Source of the DNA: Caenorhabditis remanei
Taxonomy: Eukaryota > Nematoda > Chromadorea > Rhabditida > Rhabditidae
Assembly (NCBI RefSeq): GCF_010183535.1
Contig: NC_071332.1
Location: forward strand, 15,438,001 to 15,502,000
Length of the DNA stretch: 64,000 nt
Direction: 5' to 3'
The notes under the pieces are model-generated. The model saw only the letters and a program-made list of their open reading frames with translations. It searched no databases and was not told the origin of the DNA. Shown one piece after another: positions 10,968 through 22,500 of this stretch; the stretch's first letter is position 1, and each line of letters begins with the position of its first letter. The position numbers and the translations under genes were made by a program.

Positions 10968-12106
10968 CGCTGTTTCTGAACCGTTTTTGAACGAGAATTT
11001 GAGAAAAGCAGCTTTCAAACCGTACCTTAGTGAAACGTCGTTGATTGTTCAACAATGATTGAAGAGACCTTTAGTTTTCATCAAAACTAGAGTTAGGGCA
11101 AAGGGCAAGGTCAGGCCCAGGTCAGGTCAAGATGGAAGATTTTTTTTTAATTTCTGTTTTTTTTTTATCAGGTGAAGAAAGAAAATTACAAAGAAAATTT
11201 CATACCAAAATTCACGCCTAATTTTGCATTATCTCGTTTTTGAAGTTATCATCTCGGTTTTGGTATGAAAACCTGCAAATGTTTTCCTTTGATGTGAAAA
11301 TTTAGCATGCCAGAAGATCTTTCAATTTTTTTTTTCATTAAATCAACACTCCTCTATCAAAAAGAACAATTTTTGTTACTTGGCCCGTTTTCAAATTTCC
11401 AATAACTTCTGGGTGCTCATTAGGATTACTGTATCCCTTGGAAGTTTCTTCATTCATTCACTTTTTTTGTAGGTTTTCTGAGTTTTGATTTGCTAAAATT
11501 TTTCATTGTTATTGAAAATTCCATCTCTTCCTTGGCCCCGCCCACATTCCCACACAAAACATAGCGACGCGCGGAACCCGTGAGATGTCCGTACACACTG
11601 CAGATGACATTCTCGCGGTAAAGAGGTTATCTTTGTAATCAATACACTGATTCAGGGCCTTCTTGAAGACCCGATGTACAAATTTTGGAGACCCTGTCCT
11701 TTTTTGGGCAGGGTGGAAGTCATGTTAAAAAGTGAAGCTGGCTGTATCTGAAATTAGGCTCCACCCATTATGATCCACTGGAAATACCGATGGAAGTTGT
11801 AAAAATTTCTTTAGTTTTTCAAATATTATTATGGAGTATTTTCGTAGTTGGCGATAAAATCGTAATCATTGGACCTCACTGACTGAAAAAAACTTTTTTT
11901 GTGAAAAATATCTATTTTTCAAAATTATTCCAAGATGTTGACAAAACAAACATACTTGACATATTCATTTTTTTTTTCATGTTTATCAATCAAATGAATA
12001 GTGCGGTTGATGATAAAAGGGGAAGAGAAGAGACAAATTCATAACGGTACAAATACTAACAAAAAAGATGAACAACAACAATAACAAATTCAAAAAAGTC
12101 AATTAA
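10968..12106. other. Intergenic between the neprilysin-like promoter and the 3' end of trm-1
   Basis: No coding sequence is recognised. It contains the inverted copy of repeat family F (11534-11712) and A/T-rich DNA. The first few hundred bases are the upstream region of the neprilysin-like gene; no clear promoter element stands out. Confidence 0.6.
11534..11712. repeat. Dispersed repeat, family F (inverted copy)
   Basis: It carries, in reverse orientation, the motifs of the copy at 4955-5108: CCGCCCACATTCCCACAC, GCGGAACCCGTGAGATGTC and GGAGACCCTGTCC. The spacing between motifs is similar. Confidence 0.65.
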
Positions 12107-14771
12107 TTAATTTTTATGCTCCTCCACATGTGTCAACTGGAATCCCGCTTTTGTCGAGTTCACCGATCCCTTCGCCTTCTGTCTTGGTCCCCAATTCTTT
12201 CCTTTATTGCACTGGAATCGTACCAAATTCTCCTTTTTCGCCTGCTCAATTGCTCCAGGATGAAGGGAGAAATTGATGGTGTTGGTGATGGGATGGCCGA
12301 GAATCGTGTAACCAGCGGATTCCTTTGCGTGTCGTTTCTCACGGTCGACGTTCGTGTCTTTGGCCTGAATTAGGTTACAGAATTTTAGTTGAAACAGTAA
12401 TAAGCATACTTGTAAACCGGGCCGGCGCGTAACTCGCGTCAAACTCAATATTATGATTTCGACCATTTTCGCGTTTTTGGCACTTTTTCCAGGCCTGTGG
12501 CACATTAACGAGTAGCCATCCGGCCCGTATTATATAAAAGACATAGAACTCATCGAGATCTACATTTTGGTATATTTTTGAGCTTATAATATTGAGTTTG
12601 ACGAGTTTTCTGAGTTTTGTTTTGCTAAAAACTTTTCGCCGGCCCGTTTTGGCCCAGTTCTGCAGTTTCACAGTAATAATCCCTACCACTTGTCTATAAA
12701 TATCCCATATCAACTGCATCGGTGCATTCGTTTTAATCGCTCTTGGATTACAATGCGATCCGGAAACTTTGAATCCAGCGTGAAGAATCGCGGATCGAAC
12801 ACTTTGTGCCTTCGGAACAGACACCTTCACTGTATTCGCCATCTGATCGTGCTCATAATACAAAATCTCGTCCAATTCCTCGTTGACCATCGTCAGAACT
12901 CCCTGAAGACGTGCGTGAGTTCCGAGTCTCTCCGCTTCTGGCGTCGATTTGAGACGTTGAAGAAGAGAAGTGACAAATGGTTTACTGTGAATTGGAGCCA
13001 AATAGATCGGACCGATTTGATGGAGTCGATGGGAGCAATGAACACAGAGACTATCAGGTCCAGTGAGTGAATGACGGATTGTTGGGAGGGAATACTTGTT
13101 CTCTTGATTGTTTTCTCCTCGTTTTAGCATTGGCAACGGCTCCATTGCATGGCATCCAGAACACACAAGCACTGTTCCCACTTTTCTGAAAATATTTGAT
13201 AAATTGTGTTGTTTTGCTGAAAATTGCTGAAAATCCTCTCACGTTCCACTCTGTTTCGCTTGAAATGCTCCAGTATGAACTTTGACGAATACTCGAACGT
13301 AAAAATCCACGGAAATTGAGACGAGAGGTTCGATGTATCGAGTATAGCGATTTGCAGCAGAGTCGATTGCACGGAGCAAGATTCGGAGGCCCTGGAAAAT
13401 GATTGTTTTGTTCAATTGTTGCTTATTTCTGGCTGAAAATGCTGAAAAAACTATTTTTCACGTATAATTGAAAATTTTCAGAGAGTTTCGGTAGAAAATT
13501 GTGTATTTTCGAGTTGAATCGGCGGAATTTTTCGAATAATTTCAAGAGGTTTTCTGCTGTTTTTTAGGATTCTGTGAATAAAAGTATAAGAATTTTCAGA
13601 ATCATTTCAATAAAGTTTCTCTTTAAAACTGTCCATTTGGAGATATTTTTTTAAAGCTTTAGATTATTAAAAACAAAATTTCCGAATTTTCGTCTTGCTT
13701 CATGGTTTACAGTCTGAATTTCAACACTTCAGCGTTATTGTTAATTGAAAAATTATAATTTTCATCCATTTTCTAGCGAAAATCAGCGTTTTTAGGGGTT
13801 TCGGCAGCTATTTTCCAGTTTTTCACCTTAATTCGGAAAATTAGTTTTTTAGGAAAAAAATACAAATTATCAGTGAATTTTTGGTATTTTTTCCGTTAAA
13901 ACAGCAAAATCTCTGATTTCCGATGTCTGCTCACCACTTCATGACAACACTTCATTCTCGTCGTCACCGCATCATACTTATTATAGCAAGCTTCGGGTGT
14001 ATTTCCACATAAAACAGCCATATCCGTACAAGTGACCATCAGAATTCCACGATCAGCAACACATTGAACTGCCGAGTCGAGGAATGTGGACGCAGTTCCA
14101 TAGGGATCTAAATCAACGGCATGGAACCGTTTGTCGATTCCACGGTGCTCCATCATAGTCATTCTGAAGATAAAAGTATAGTTTTTAATGAGTTTTCTAT
14201 GCGAAAAAACGTACACAGCATCACCAAAATGAGCCTCCACTAAGTCCTCAACCTCATTCAATTTCACATTCTCCTGAATCGATGCGACGGCGTTATCCGA
14301 GAAATCATTGGCCATAATGAATCCAACATTCGGAACTTCTTTCGAGAATCGAAGTGCACGGAGACCAGAAGCCGAGAGGGCATCCAGAATTCGAATTTTT
14401 CCATCTTCATTTATCGCCAGTTTATTTTTCTTCTTTGGCGGCTCTTCTCCGTTGGAATTTTTCGAATTTTGAGCTTCCGCTTGCTCTTTTTGGAATTTCT
14501 GGTGATCATCAGAGAACTGGCGAAGAACTGTTACTCTGAAAATGAATAAAATTCAAAATATTTTAGAAATAACAAACGTCAAATCTCGATTGAACTCCTG
14601 AACCGGATTATAGAAGACAGGACCATGAAATCCAACTTTTGCTTTACCTAAAACACATTTTCAGTTAATTTTTCGAGATTTTTTGTTGTGATTACCTTCT
14701 TGAATAATTGTAATTTCTTCTTTAATTTGATTTTCCCCGTCTCCTGCAGCTCCCGCCTTTTCTGCAGACAT
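12107..14771 (-). CDS. trm-1: tRNA (guanine26-N2,N2)-dimethyltransferase TRM1
   Basis: Seven minus-strand exons join in frame: 14696-14771, 14578-14647, 14215-14535, 13935-14163, 13243-13391, 12687-13185, 12107-12364 (1602 nt, 533 aa). It uses S-adenosylmethionine to dimethylate guanosine 26 of many tRNAs. Visible hallmarks are FHGPVFYNPVQEFNRDLT near the N-terminus, LDALSASGLRALRFSKEVP (SAM-binding loop), MANDFSDNAV, the catalytic DLDPYGT loop, TCTDMAVLCG and a C-terminal zinc-binding pair CSGC/CVHC. Length is close to that of other animal TRM1 proteins. An N-terminal E/K stretch and PPKKKNK could serve nuclear entry. The start is the first ATG (MSAEKAG). The gene lies head to head with the small gene at 15102, sharing a 330-bp interval. 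Family assignment is firm; the symbol follows C. elegans ZC376.5, from memory. Confidence 0.95.
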
Positions 14772-15101
14772 TTTTCGGACAGTTGTCTGAAAGTTGGAAA
14801 TTTTGAAGTTTTTCGCAATTAAAATTAATTGATTCTGATCAAAACTCACTCCTAAACTGTTTTTCTTTAATATCTGCACTATTTCTCTGCGAAATATGCC
14901 GAGAAACAACGTTTTTTCCGCTTGAAACTTGCAAAGTTGGGTAAAAATCCGAATTAAACTATTCTCCGAGAGGAGTACACAGCTGGCTTCAATAGAGCGC
15001 GTTTGCATTGCGCTTTTTTGTTTCGAAAATTATTTTATTCATTCATTTTCAAGTCATTTTTCGCTGATACAATCTTGAAAAATAGGTGTTTCAGCGTCGT
15101 A
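14772..15101. promoter_or_regulatory. Shared divergent promoter interval (trm-1 / unknown gene)
   Basis: This 330-bp stretch is all that separates the two start codons, so it must hold both promoters. No TATA-like box in a convincing position is seen. A GAGTACACAGCTGG motif with an E-box-like CAGCTG lies near 14968-14982. Bidirectional use is inferred from geometry alone. Confidence 0.45.
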
Positions 15102-15788
15102 ATGGACGAAAAAAAGACGGAAAAATGTATAGAACCTAAAATTAAAGTGAGTTTCGCTGTATAAATAGGACAATTAGTCTAATAAAGCTTTCAGAACTCT
15201 TGGGAGCGAAAAAAGACATTTTTCGAAGTCGCCGCTGCACAATCAAGTTTGAAGAATGTGAATCCTGATCTGCCGGTAGTTATTTTAGGTTTTAAGAATA
15301 ATTTATCGATTTTTTTCTAGGATTCTCTGGTGACTCCGCTGATTACAGTTCTCGATCCATGCTCAATTCCAGCGAAAATTCATGCAAGAGTCGATTGGGG
15401 TGTAGTGAAAGGTCGACTACTTCGCGGAACTCTTGTTCATAAAAAGAAACGGCCAACACCAAAAACACCAAAAAAGACAGCCGGATCTGCTAAGAATGCT
15501 GGAAGTTCTGCCAAGAATTCTTCAAATTCTGGAAATTCCGCAAATTCCGCAACTTCCGCAACTTCTGGAAGTTCCTCAGCGACAGATGGGGCGTCCGATG
15601 GCCCGGCTGCTTCCGCCGCTAAGGCTTCTTCGAGTTCTTCTCCATCTTCATCCGGAAATGATATTAGAGCGAGAAAAGGAGAACCGATGGATCTGAATGA
15701 AGCGAGAAAACAAGCGATTCGAAGAGAAAAAGACATATTTATCAATGAAATGGTGGAATTAGTTAAAATAATCAAGAAATGTGGGTAG
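15102..15788 (+). CDS. Unrecognised Ser/Ala/Lys-rich protein, 197 aa
   Basis: Three exons, 15102-15146, 15195-15275 and 15321-15788, join in frame with consensus splice sites. I do not recognise a family. The N-terminal 85 residues are ordinary sequence (MDEKKTEKCIEPK, then VTPLITVLDPCSIPAKIH and RVDWGVVKGRLLRG, the likeliest conserved core). Residues about 86-150 are a disordered tract starting with KKKRPTPKTPKK and running into Ser/Ala/Asn/Gly repeats. The last 35 residues (from DLNEARKQAIRREKD) look like an amphipathic helix. There is no signal peptide or membrane segment, so a nuclear or cytosolic protein is likely. The gene is divergent from trm-1 and on the same strand as ints-2, about 740 bp upstream of its first seen exon. 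Real coding status rests on intron phase agreement and codon use. Confidence 0.7.
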
Positions 15789-16524
15789 TGATGACACGAA
15801 GACAAGTCGGGACGTGTTTGTATCGAAGAGTGAATTCTGATGGCTGAACAATGTGTGAATGATGTGAAAATCACCCGGAACTTTCTGAACATAAAATTAT
15901 TATACTGTTAAGAATTAGACTAGAAATTAGATCCAGAGTTTTCAGCTTGAAAAACGTGTAATTTATTCTGTAGTCGCATGAAATTGCCACGAGTATTTAG
16001 ATAGGTGAAGATAATCATAGTAACAGTAGATTAGCAGATTTGAATGAACAAACTAAATAGACGAAGATAATTAAGAGATCTCGAGATACCTAACTGAAAT
16101 TTATAATTATGGCATCATGACAATTAAAACGTTTATCCGACGGCCGCGTCTAGTTTTCCTTTTCTTTGTACACAATTCCGTTTGTGTCCATCAGCAATCT
16201 GCAAATTGATCCGAATGACAAAGGAACAACGAACTGAAATCTTCTGAAATAGCTTTTATCTTTCTAATAGCACATCACGGTTCTAACAACCACGCTCCAC
16301 CGAAAGACGTTACAAATTTCTGTGGAGCACAGTTCATAAAACCGGCGAATATGAAAACTGGAAAAACCGAACAAAAATTCAGAAAAGTTTCAAAAATTAT
16401 CTTTTTTCATATAAATTCAGTGTGAGTTTCAGTAGATTTCCAGTCTCGAAGTTCCTTTGGCTATTCAATTTCCCATTTCCCACACAACTGATTTTTCTGC
16501 ATTTTCATCTCCGAATTGTTACAG
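15789..16524. other. Interval holding the unresolved 5' end of ints-2
   Basis: No exon can be called here with confidence. The frame of the first ints-2 exon stays open back to about 16422 without an ATG, so the start codon must lie in a short upstream exon joined at the acceptor before 16525 in phase 1. Candidate ATGs occur near 16117 and 16352 but lack a convincing in-phase donor. Confidence 0.5.
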
Positions 16525-19500
16525 ACAATGACCCATCCCTGTCCTCGTACCCAACATGGATCGATCGGTTACGTATTGAAAAGACCGCGAAAAATTTGAT
16601 ATTGCTTCAAAGTTATCAGCCATCACTTCTCACAATCGAAGAAATTGTCAATGGGTTACTTTTCGAGCATGGGCCCGCTGTTATGGAGAGAGTAATAGAA
16701 ACAATTCTGGAATTATCTGAAAATTCTGAAATTTCATTTTCAGTTGCTTATCGAAATGCCCGAGAATCTTGTCTCCATTGTGAATGCTCTGATTGATCAT
16801 CAAACAGCTGGCGGCCGGACGAGTAAGAGGAATATCATTATAGGAAAAGTATATTTAGAATTTCCCACCTAAATTTCTATTTTTACAATTTTCAGATAGT
16901 CACACTGTACCCATATTTCGCTCGACGGATAATCTATAAATTCGCAGAACGTCGATCCGATTGTGTGTTCGCGTGTCGATTGGCTGTCGATCATTTGAAT
17001 GATAAACAGTTTTTAGAGTTTATGGAACCGATGTTGGTTGAGAAAGGTAGAAATTCGCGAATTTTATGGATTCTTTGAATGAAAAATGAAAATGATATTT
17101 CTGAATAATCATGGCCTAGCTTCTGCATTTTTTCGGCCTGTTTTCAGCACCAAAACTGCTGAAAAATGACAAAATTTTATCAAAATTTCAGATTTTTCGT
17201 TCACAAAACTGAAAAACTCAAACTTGTGACCGGTCGGGCCGAAAACAGAATTTTCCCCGGCCTAGCCCGGGGTTTGAAATCCAAAATTTTTTAAAACTAA
17301 ATTATGAACAAAATTTTGAAATTTTTTCTGAAAATGTCGAATTTTTGACTGTAATTAAATCAAAATCTGTTTTGCATCAAGAAATTGGATTTTTTAATGT
17401 TAAATTTAAAAAATGCAAAAATTTTGGTCAAAATGAGCACCTTTTTTTGAATTCGGTCCAAAATTTGACAAGTTTACATCAAATTTTCAGATTTTTCGCT
17501 CAAAAAACTGAAAAAGTATCCATACTTCCAGAAACCACAATCTACAAAAACGTGGTGCGCGATTCGAATCGTCAAGTCCTTCCCATCGTTGTTGGACGTC
17601 TTCTATCCATGGCTGACGCCGTCTTGAATCCCAATCCATCTCCAGACGCCCGTCAATCAGAAATGGCCGTTGCTCCATGGTGTACTCGTCTCGCATTTTG
17701 TCTTGTGGAACTTCTTCTAGCCGCAACAGAGCCATGGAGAGAACGAGAAGTCGTTACAGTCACCAAATTTGTATTCAGAACTACAATCATCACTCAACCA
17801 ATGCCGTATCCACTTGAAGCAGACGAACCAATGGATACAAGTTTCCAGGATACATCAATGATTGCCAACTCTCAAGAATCTATTGTAATGGATTCAGAAC
17901 CAGAATCCTCTCGTCCACCGCCTCGACGTCCACAAATTCCACTGTGGACTACTGTAGATTCATCTCCATTCGGTGATGCACACGAGTGTTTTGTGCTCTC
18001 CGCCCTCATAGCTGTACCATTTTTCACACAGTATCCGCCGAATAACACGGGTGCCGTCCAACCACCAGATCATTCCGTCGAAAAATGGCTGGAAATTTCC
18101 AGAAGAAGGGTGTTGGCTGGGGAGAAGGTACTGTAAAATTTCTTCGATTTTTTTGAAATTTTTCGTGAAAAAGTCAAATGTTCGACATTTTCATTCAGAA
18201 TTAGAAGAAATTTTAAAAAATCATCAAAAATGTTCAAATTTTCGAAGAAAAATGGAAAAAATCACGGTCTCCCACACTGCGAAAAGGAACTGCAAGAAAT
18301 GTGAAGCCGATTTTTTCACGTTTGAATTCAATTCTTTTACTTCTTGCACTGAAAACGCAGTATTTTTTTTTAGGTTTTCAGACGTCGTAATGGATGAAAA
18401 TGCATCAGAATTGTTTGAAATTATATTCTCTATCGAATGACCCAAACAACGTGAATTTTGGTAAGAAGTTGACTTTTTTATAAAGAAAAACCGATTTTCA
18501 GAAAATTGAGTATACATTTTTTGTGGAAAACTGTTTCAAACGAAAATTGCACATAATGTACTTGAGGAGGCTCTGAAACTGTTAAAATTTTCAGAAATAT
18601 ATATATTGGCTGAAATTGCTGAAAATCTCATCATTCTGAATACTCGTTTTTCCGTTGAAGTCAATTTTTGACCAAAATTCACGTTTTCTGGCTCATAAGA
18701 TAGAGATCTTTATTTTACACAATTCTGATGAATGGGACTTTTTTTATCCATTGTGACGTCTGAAAACCAGAAAATACTGGATTTTCAGTGCAAAAAGTAG
18801 AAGAATTGAATTAAAACGTGAAAAAAGACACTGGAAGTGTATATAAAATACACTTCCAGTGTCATTCCAACCTCAAATTTCTAGGTCACCTCAACATTTG
18901 GCACACATCTAATTTTTGTTCACACATGTATTATGACTTCTCGTCTCGATGATCTCGGAAAATACTCGAGTGAAGGAGTGAAACGACCCGTCGAATTGAT
19001 GACACGGCCGAATCATGCGGCAGTCCTTAAGAATGCATTGATGACGAGATGTATGAATGAGATCGAGGTGGCGAAACGGTAAGAACCAGAGTTACAACGG
19101 GCCGGGCCGAAATCATAATTTCTTCGGCCTGGATTTTCAGTACAGAAAAATTCCTTTTTTTTTCGAAAATTTTCCGTTTTTTTCGGAAAAAATTCTCAAA
19201 CGGGGACACAAAACCATTCCCAAACATAGAATTTTTGACATGAATCTTTTCAGAAAGCCAGGAAAAAGATACATTTATTTTGGTTTCATGTCTGAAAATC
19301 AGTCTAAAACGAGTTATGAGACCTAAAAATGCCAAAACTCGATGCTAGTCGTCCAAGTTTTCAGTACATTTCAATAGAAATTCTCCTCGTCCTGTACGTG
19401 AAAGCAATATTTTCAAAAATTTTCAAGAAAAAATTCGAAAAATGAACAATTATGAATGCATTCCACGTACAGACGAGGAGAATTTTTATCGAAATGTACT

Positions 19501-22500
19501 TTAAAAAATTGCACGACGGGGAGCAATTTTCGCTATTTTGCGGTCTCAAAACTCGCTTCAGGCTGATTTTTTATACTTGAGAACAAATTTGGAAAATTTT
19601 CAGAAAAAAAAATTCTAGTGAAAAAAGTTCAAAAATTCAAAAAGTAAGAACATGCGGATAGACATAGATAGTGTCGTGTAATTCATCCTCGTGAAGTACA
19701 CACCGTAATTCTTAATAGAGCGCACATACTCAAACCCGAAAACTCTTCTCATTTCCATTTTCCAGAAGCATATCCCAAACAGTCACTAAAGGATCCGGTA
19801 CCAACACTTCTTTCGTGCTCCGAGCAATCTTCGCACTTCAAAACGCTCAACTCTATAATACGTTCCGATTGAGTATACAGCCTTGGCTGGAAGTACAACT
19901 CGATCATATCCAGTTGCCCGCTTCAAAACTGTTGGCTGACATTGTCGATGATTTCGGAAATAGTACGGCATCAGGGGAAGAGAGGGGTTTCAGTAAGGAG
20001 TTTGTGGAGGTGAGCTGAGAGAGAAAGAGAGTTTGAGAAAATGCTAGAAATATTCAAAAATTCAAACTGATCCGTTTGACATCCGGACACAATGACATAT
20101 AGTCCGAGTTTCTGTCAATTCTACATAATATTTACGAACATGTGAACAAACAGACAGACATCTGGACATTCAAATTTGGATTATTACTTTACTTGTCAAG
20201 GACCGCCCCGGGTATTTGTCACCAGAATTCAATTTTTTTGAATTTTTTTCTCGAAAATGTTAATTTTTAACTATCATTCGGAATCAGAAGAAATTCTGAA
20301 AAATCAACAAAAATTTAAAAAAAAAAGGTTCATTTTCAAATCAAGCCTTGATAAGTATGCAAATTTGGATTAACATCAATGCCTCCCAGAAATATCAAAA
20401 ATTCAACAGACATCCGGATGTTCAGACAGACCTAATTTCACAGACTTGCAACGGACCGGGCCAGGCCGATTTGAGACTTTTCACCGGTCGGTCCGGCTCA
20501 CGGTACAAAAATTTGAATTTTTTGAAATTTTTTTCGATTTGATTTTGTTTTTACATATCAATAAAACACAAGCTTACATACCATTTTTGACTATTTTTGA
20601 TGAATATTCAAAGACATTTTGAAACATTTTTTGGCTCCGGGGCGATATTTTGCAAGTCTGTAATTTCATACTATTTTTTCAGAACGCATTCGCCGGTGAC
20701 CTATTCGATGCTCGTACCATACCGAAACGTCTTTTTGCCCTATTGTTCCTCACAACATATCGAGAGTATCTGCACACACAAGACGCTTCTCTACAACGAT
20801 TTATGTACGACAGATCGATATTCAATCGGATGCCAGTCCGATATCTTTTGACAATTATCGAACAAGATCTTCCGAATTTTGTGAATATCCGAGGTAGAAT
20901 TGTGAGTATCTCGATGTTTGAAACGTTCTTTTAACTTTTTAGAATCCCAGATCTCACGAGTCACTAACATCTATCCATATAGTCTACCCTCACCGGAATC
21001 AATGACGATTGTAGCTGAATGTCAGAAGTCTGCAAATATTGAATTGATAGAAGAAGAAGAATTTGGAGCGAGTGATAAGGAGAGACGATTAAAGTTGTTG
21101 AAAGAGAGCAAGAATATCAAGAAAGTGTTGGAAGCGATGTGTAGAAGTAGTGTCAAGGATCAGGTAATAGGCTCCGCCCACTAAATTCAACAAATTATTA
21201 TATCAGTTGGGGAACGATCCGAAAGGTTTAGAAACATCCTGGAACCGATAAATCTTACGTTTTTGAACAGGCCTTCGGGCCAGGTCTTAATTTAGCTGAA
21301 AAGGTCTGGCCGGGGCTTTGACAAGTATGCTTGGAACCGTTCAGACGGAATTTCCGCTTCAAAATCGCTTGGTTTCGATATTTTTCGGTTTTAAAAATGG
21401 TCCGGTTACAGTATCTGAAATGGGACGGTATTAGCAGGGCACGTTTCTCACAACTGCGCTCTACCGAAACCGAATGAAATTGTGTGCGAAATTGAGAGAT
21501 TCAGAGAAAAAGAGACATTTTTCAAGGGGATTTCGGTGGAACGCAGTTGTAAGTACTGTGCTGAGATAATATGGATTTCTCTATAAAATGAAACTAATCG
21601 TTTGAAATATTCTGAAACAAATCCCATTCCAGGTTGCCGCCCTTCCGATCTTCATCAACATATTCATGGAATCTCTGAAATCCTCGACACCACCTGGATT
21701 CGAGCAACCACTCATCACTCTCTTCAATCGATACGAACATCTGATTCCATTTCCTCTGTTCCTTCAATCAGTTTCCACGTGGATTCGAGATGATACTGGA
21801 ATTGATGTGAACGATGTACTCAAAATTCCCTCGTTGATTTTTAGATGTGATAGGTTTGTAGATACTCTTTAAGAGCACTTCTCAGTGTTTTAATAAATTA
21901 CAGACGAATTCTCTCATCGCCCGCCCATTTCCACTGCTTCATTCGAGCTCTTAACTTCTGTAATAAAAGATGTCGAATGGAGAATAAACTGAAAAATTAC
22001 GAGGCGAGACACCTTTACAATCAGGGAATGGGAATACTTAAAAAGAATCCTGCGTATGTTTAAATGGAGAAGAGAACAGAAAGATTAACCCCCAAAAGTG
22101 CGGTTTTCAGATACGATTTCGATGCGGATAAAAAGGAAAAGGAGCTGCTGACGGGAGCGTATTTGGATATTCAACAGAGTGTTCTTATTCATGCTCTGGT
22201 TGAAGTTTTCGATTCAAAGAGAATGAATGATGGTAAGGAGAAGAAAGAAATGTTTCGGGAAATCTGGAAATAGATTTAGTTTTTGCTGAAATTCGCTTTT
22301 CCACCATTATTACGGTGAAAACTATCTGAAATACGCCAAAAACCGGCTTGAATTGCTCTGAAAGGCCTTAAATTCTCTAAAAAAAAAGACCTACATTTGG
22401 AATCGATACTGCCTAGAACACGTAGAAATGTCTTGAGAGACCTGAACAGCCTAGAATGCCTGAAAATTCTTGTTTGCTAAAGCACCGGTAGGGCCTTACC

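Noticed and set aside
9533..14976. Shared 15-mer CCGAGAGGAGTACAC at 9533 and 14962
   Set aside because: The match does not extend on either side; most likely chance or a very short remnant.
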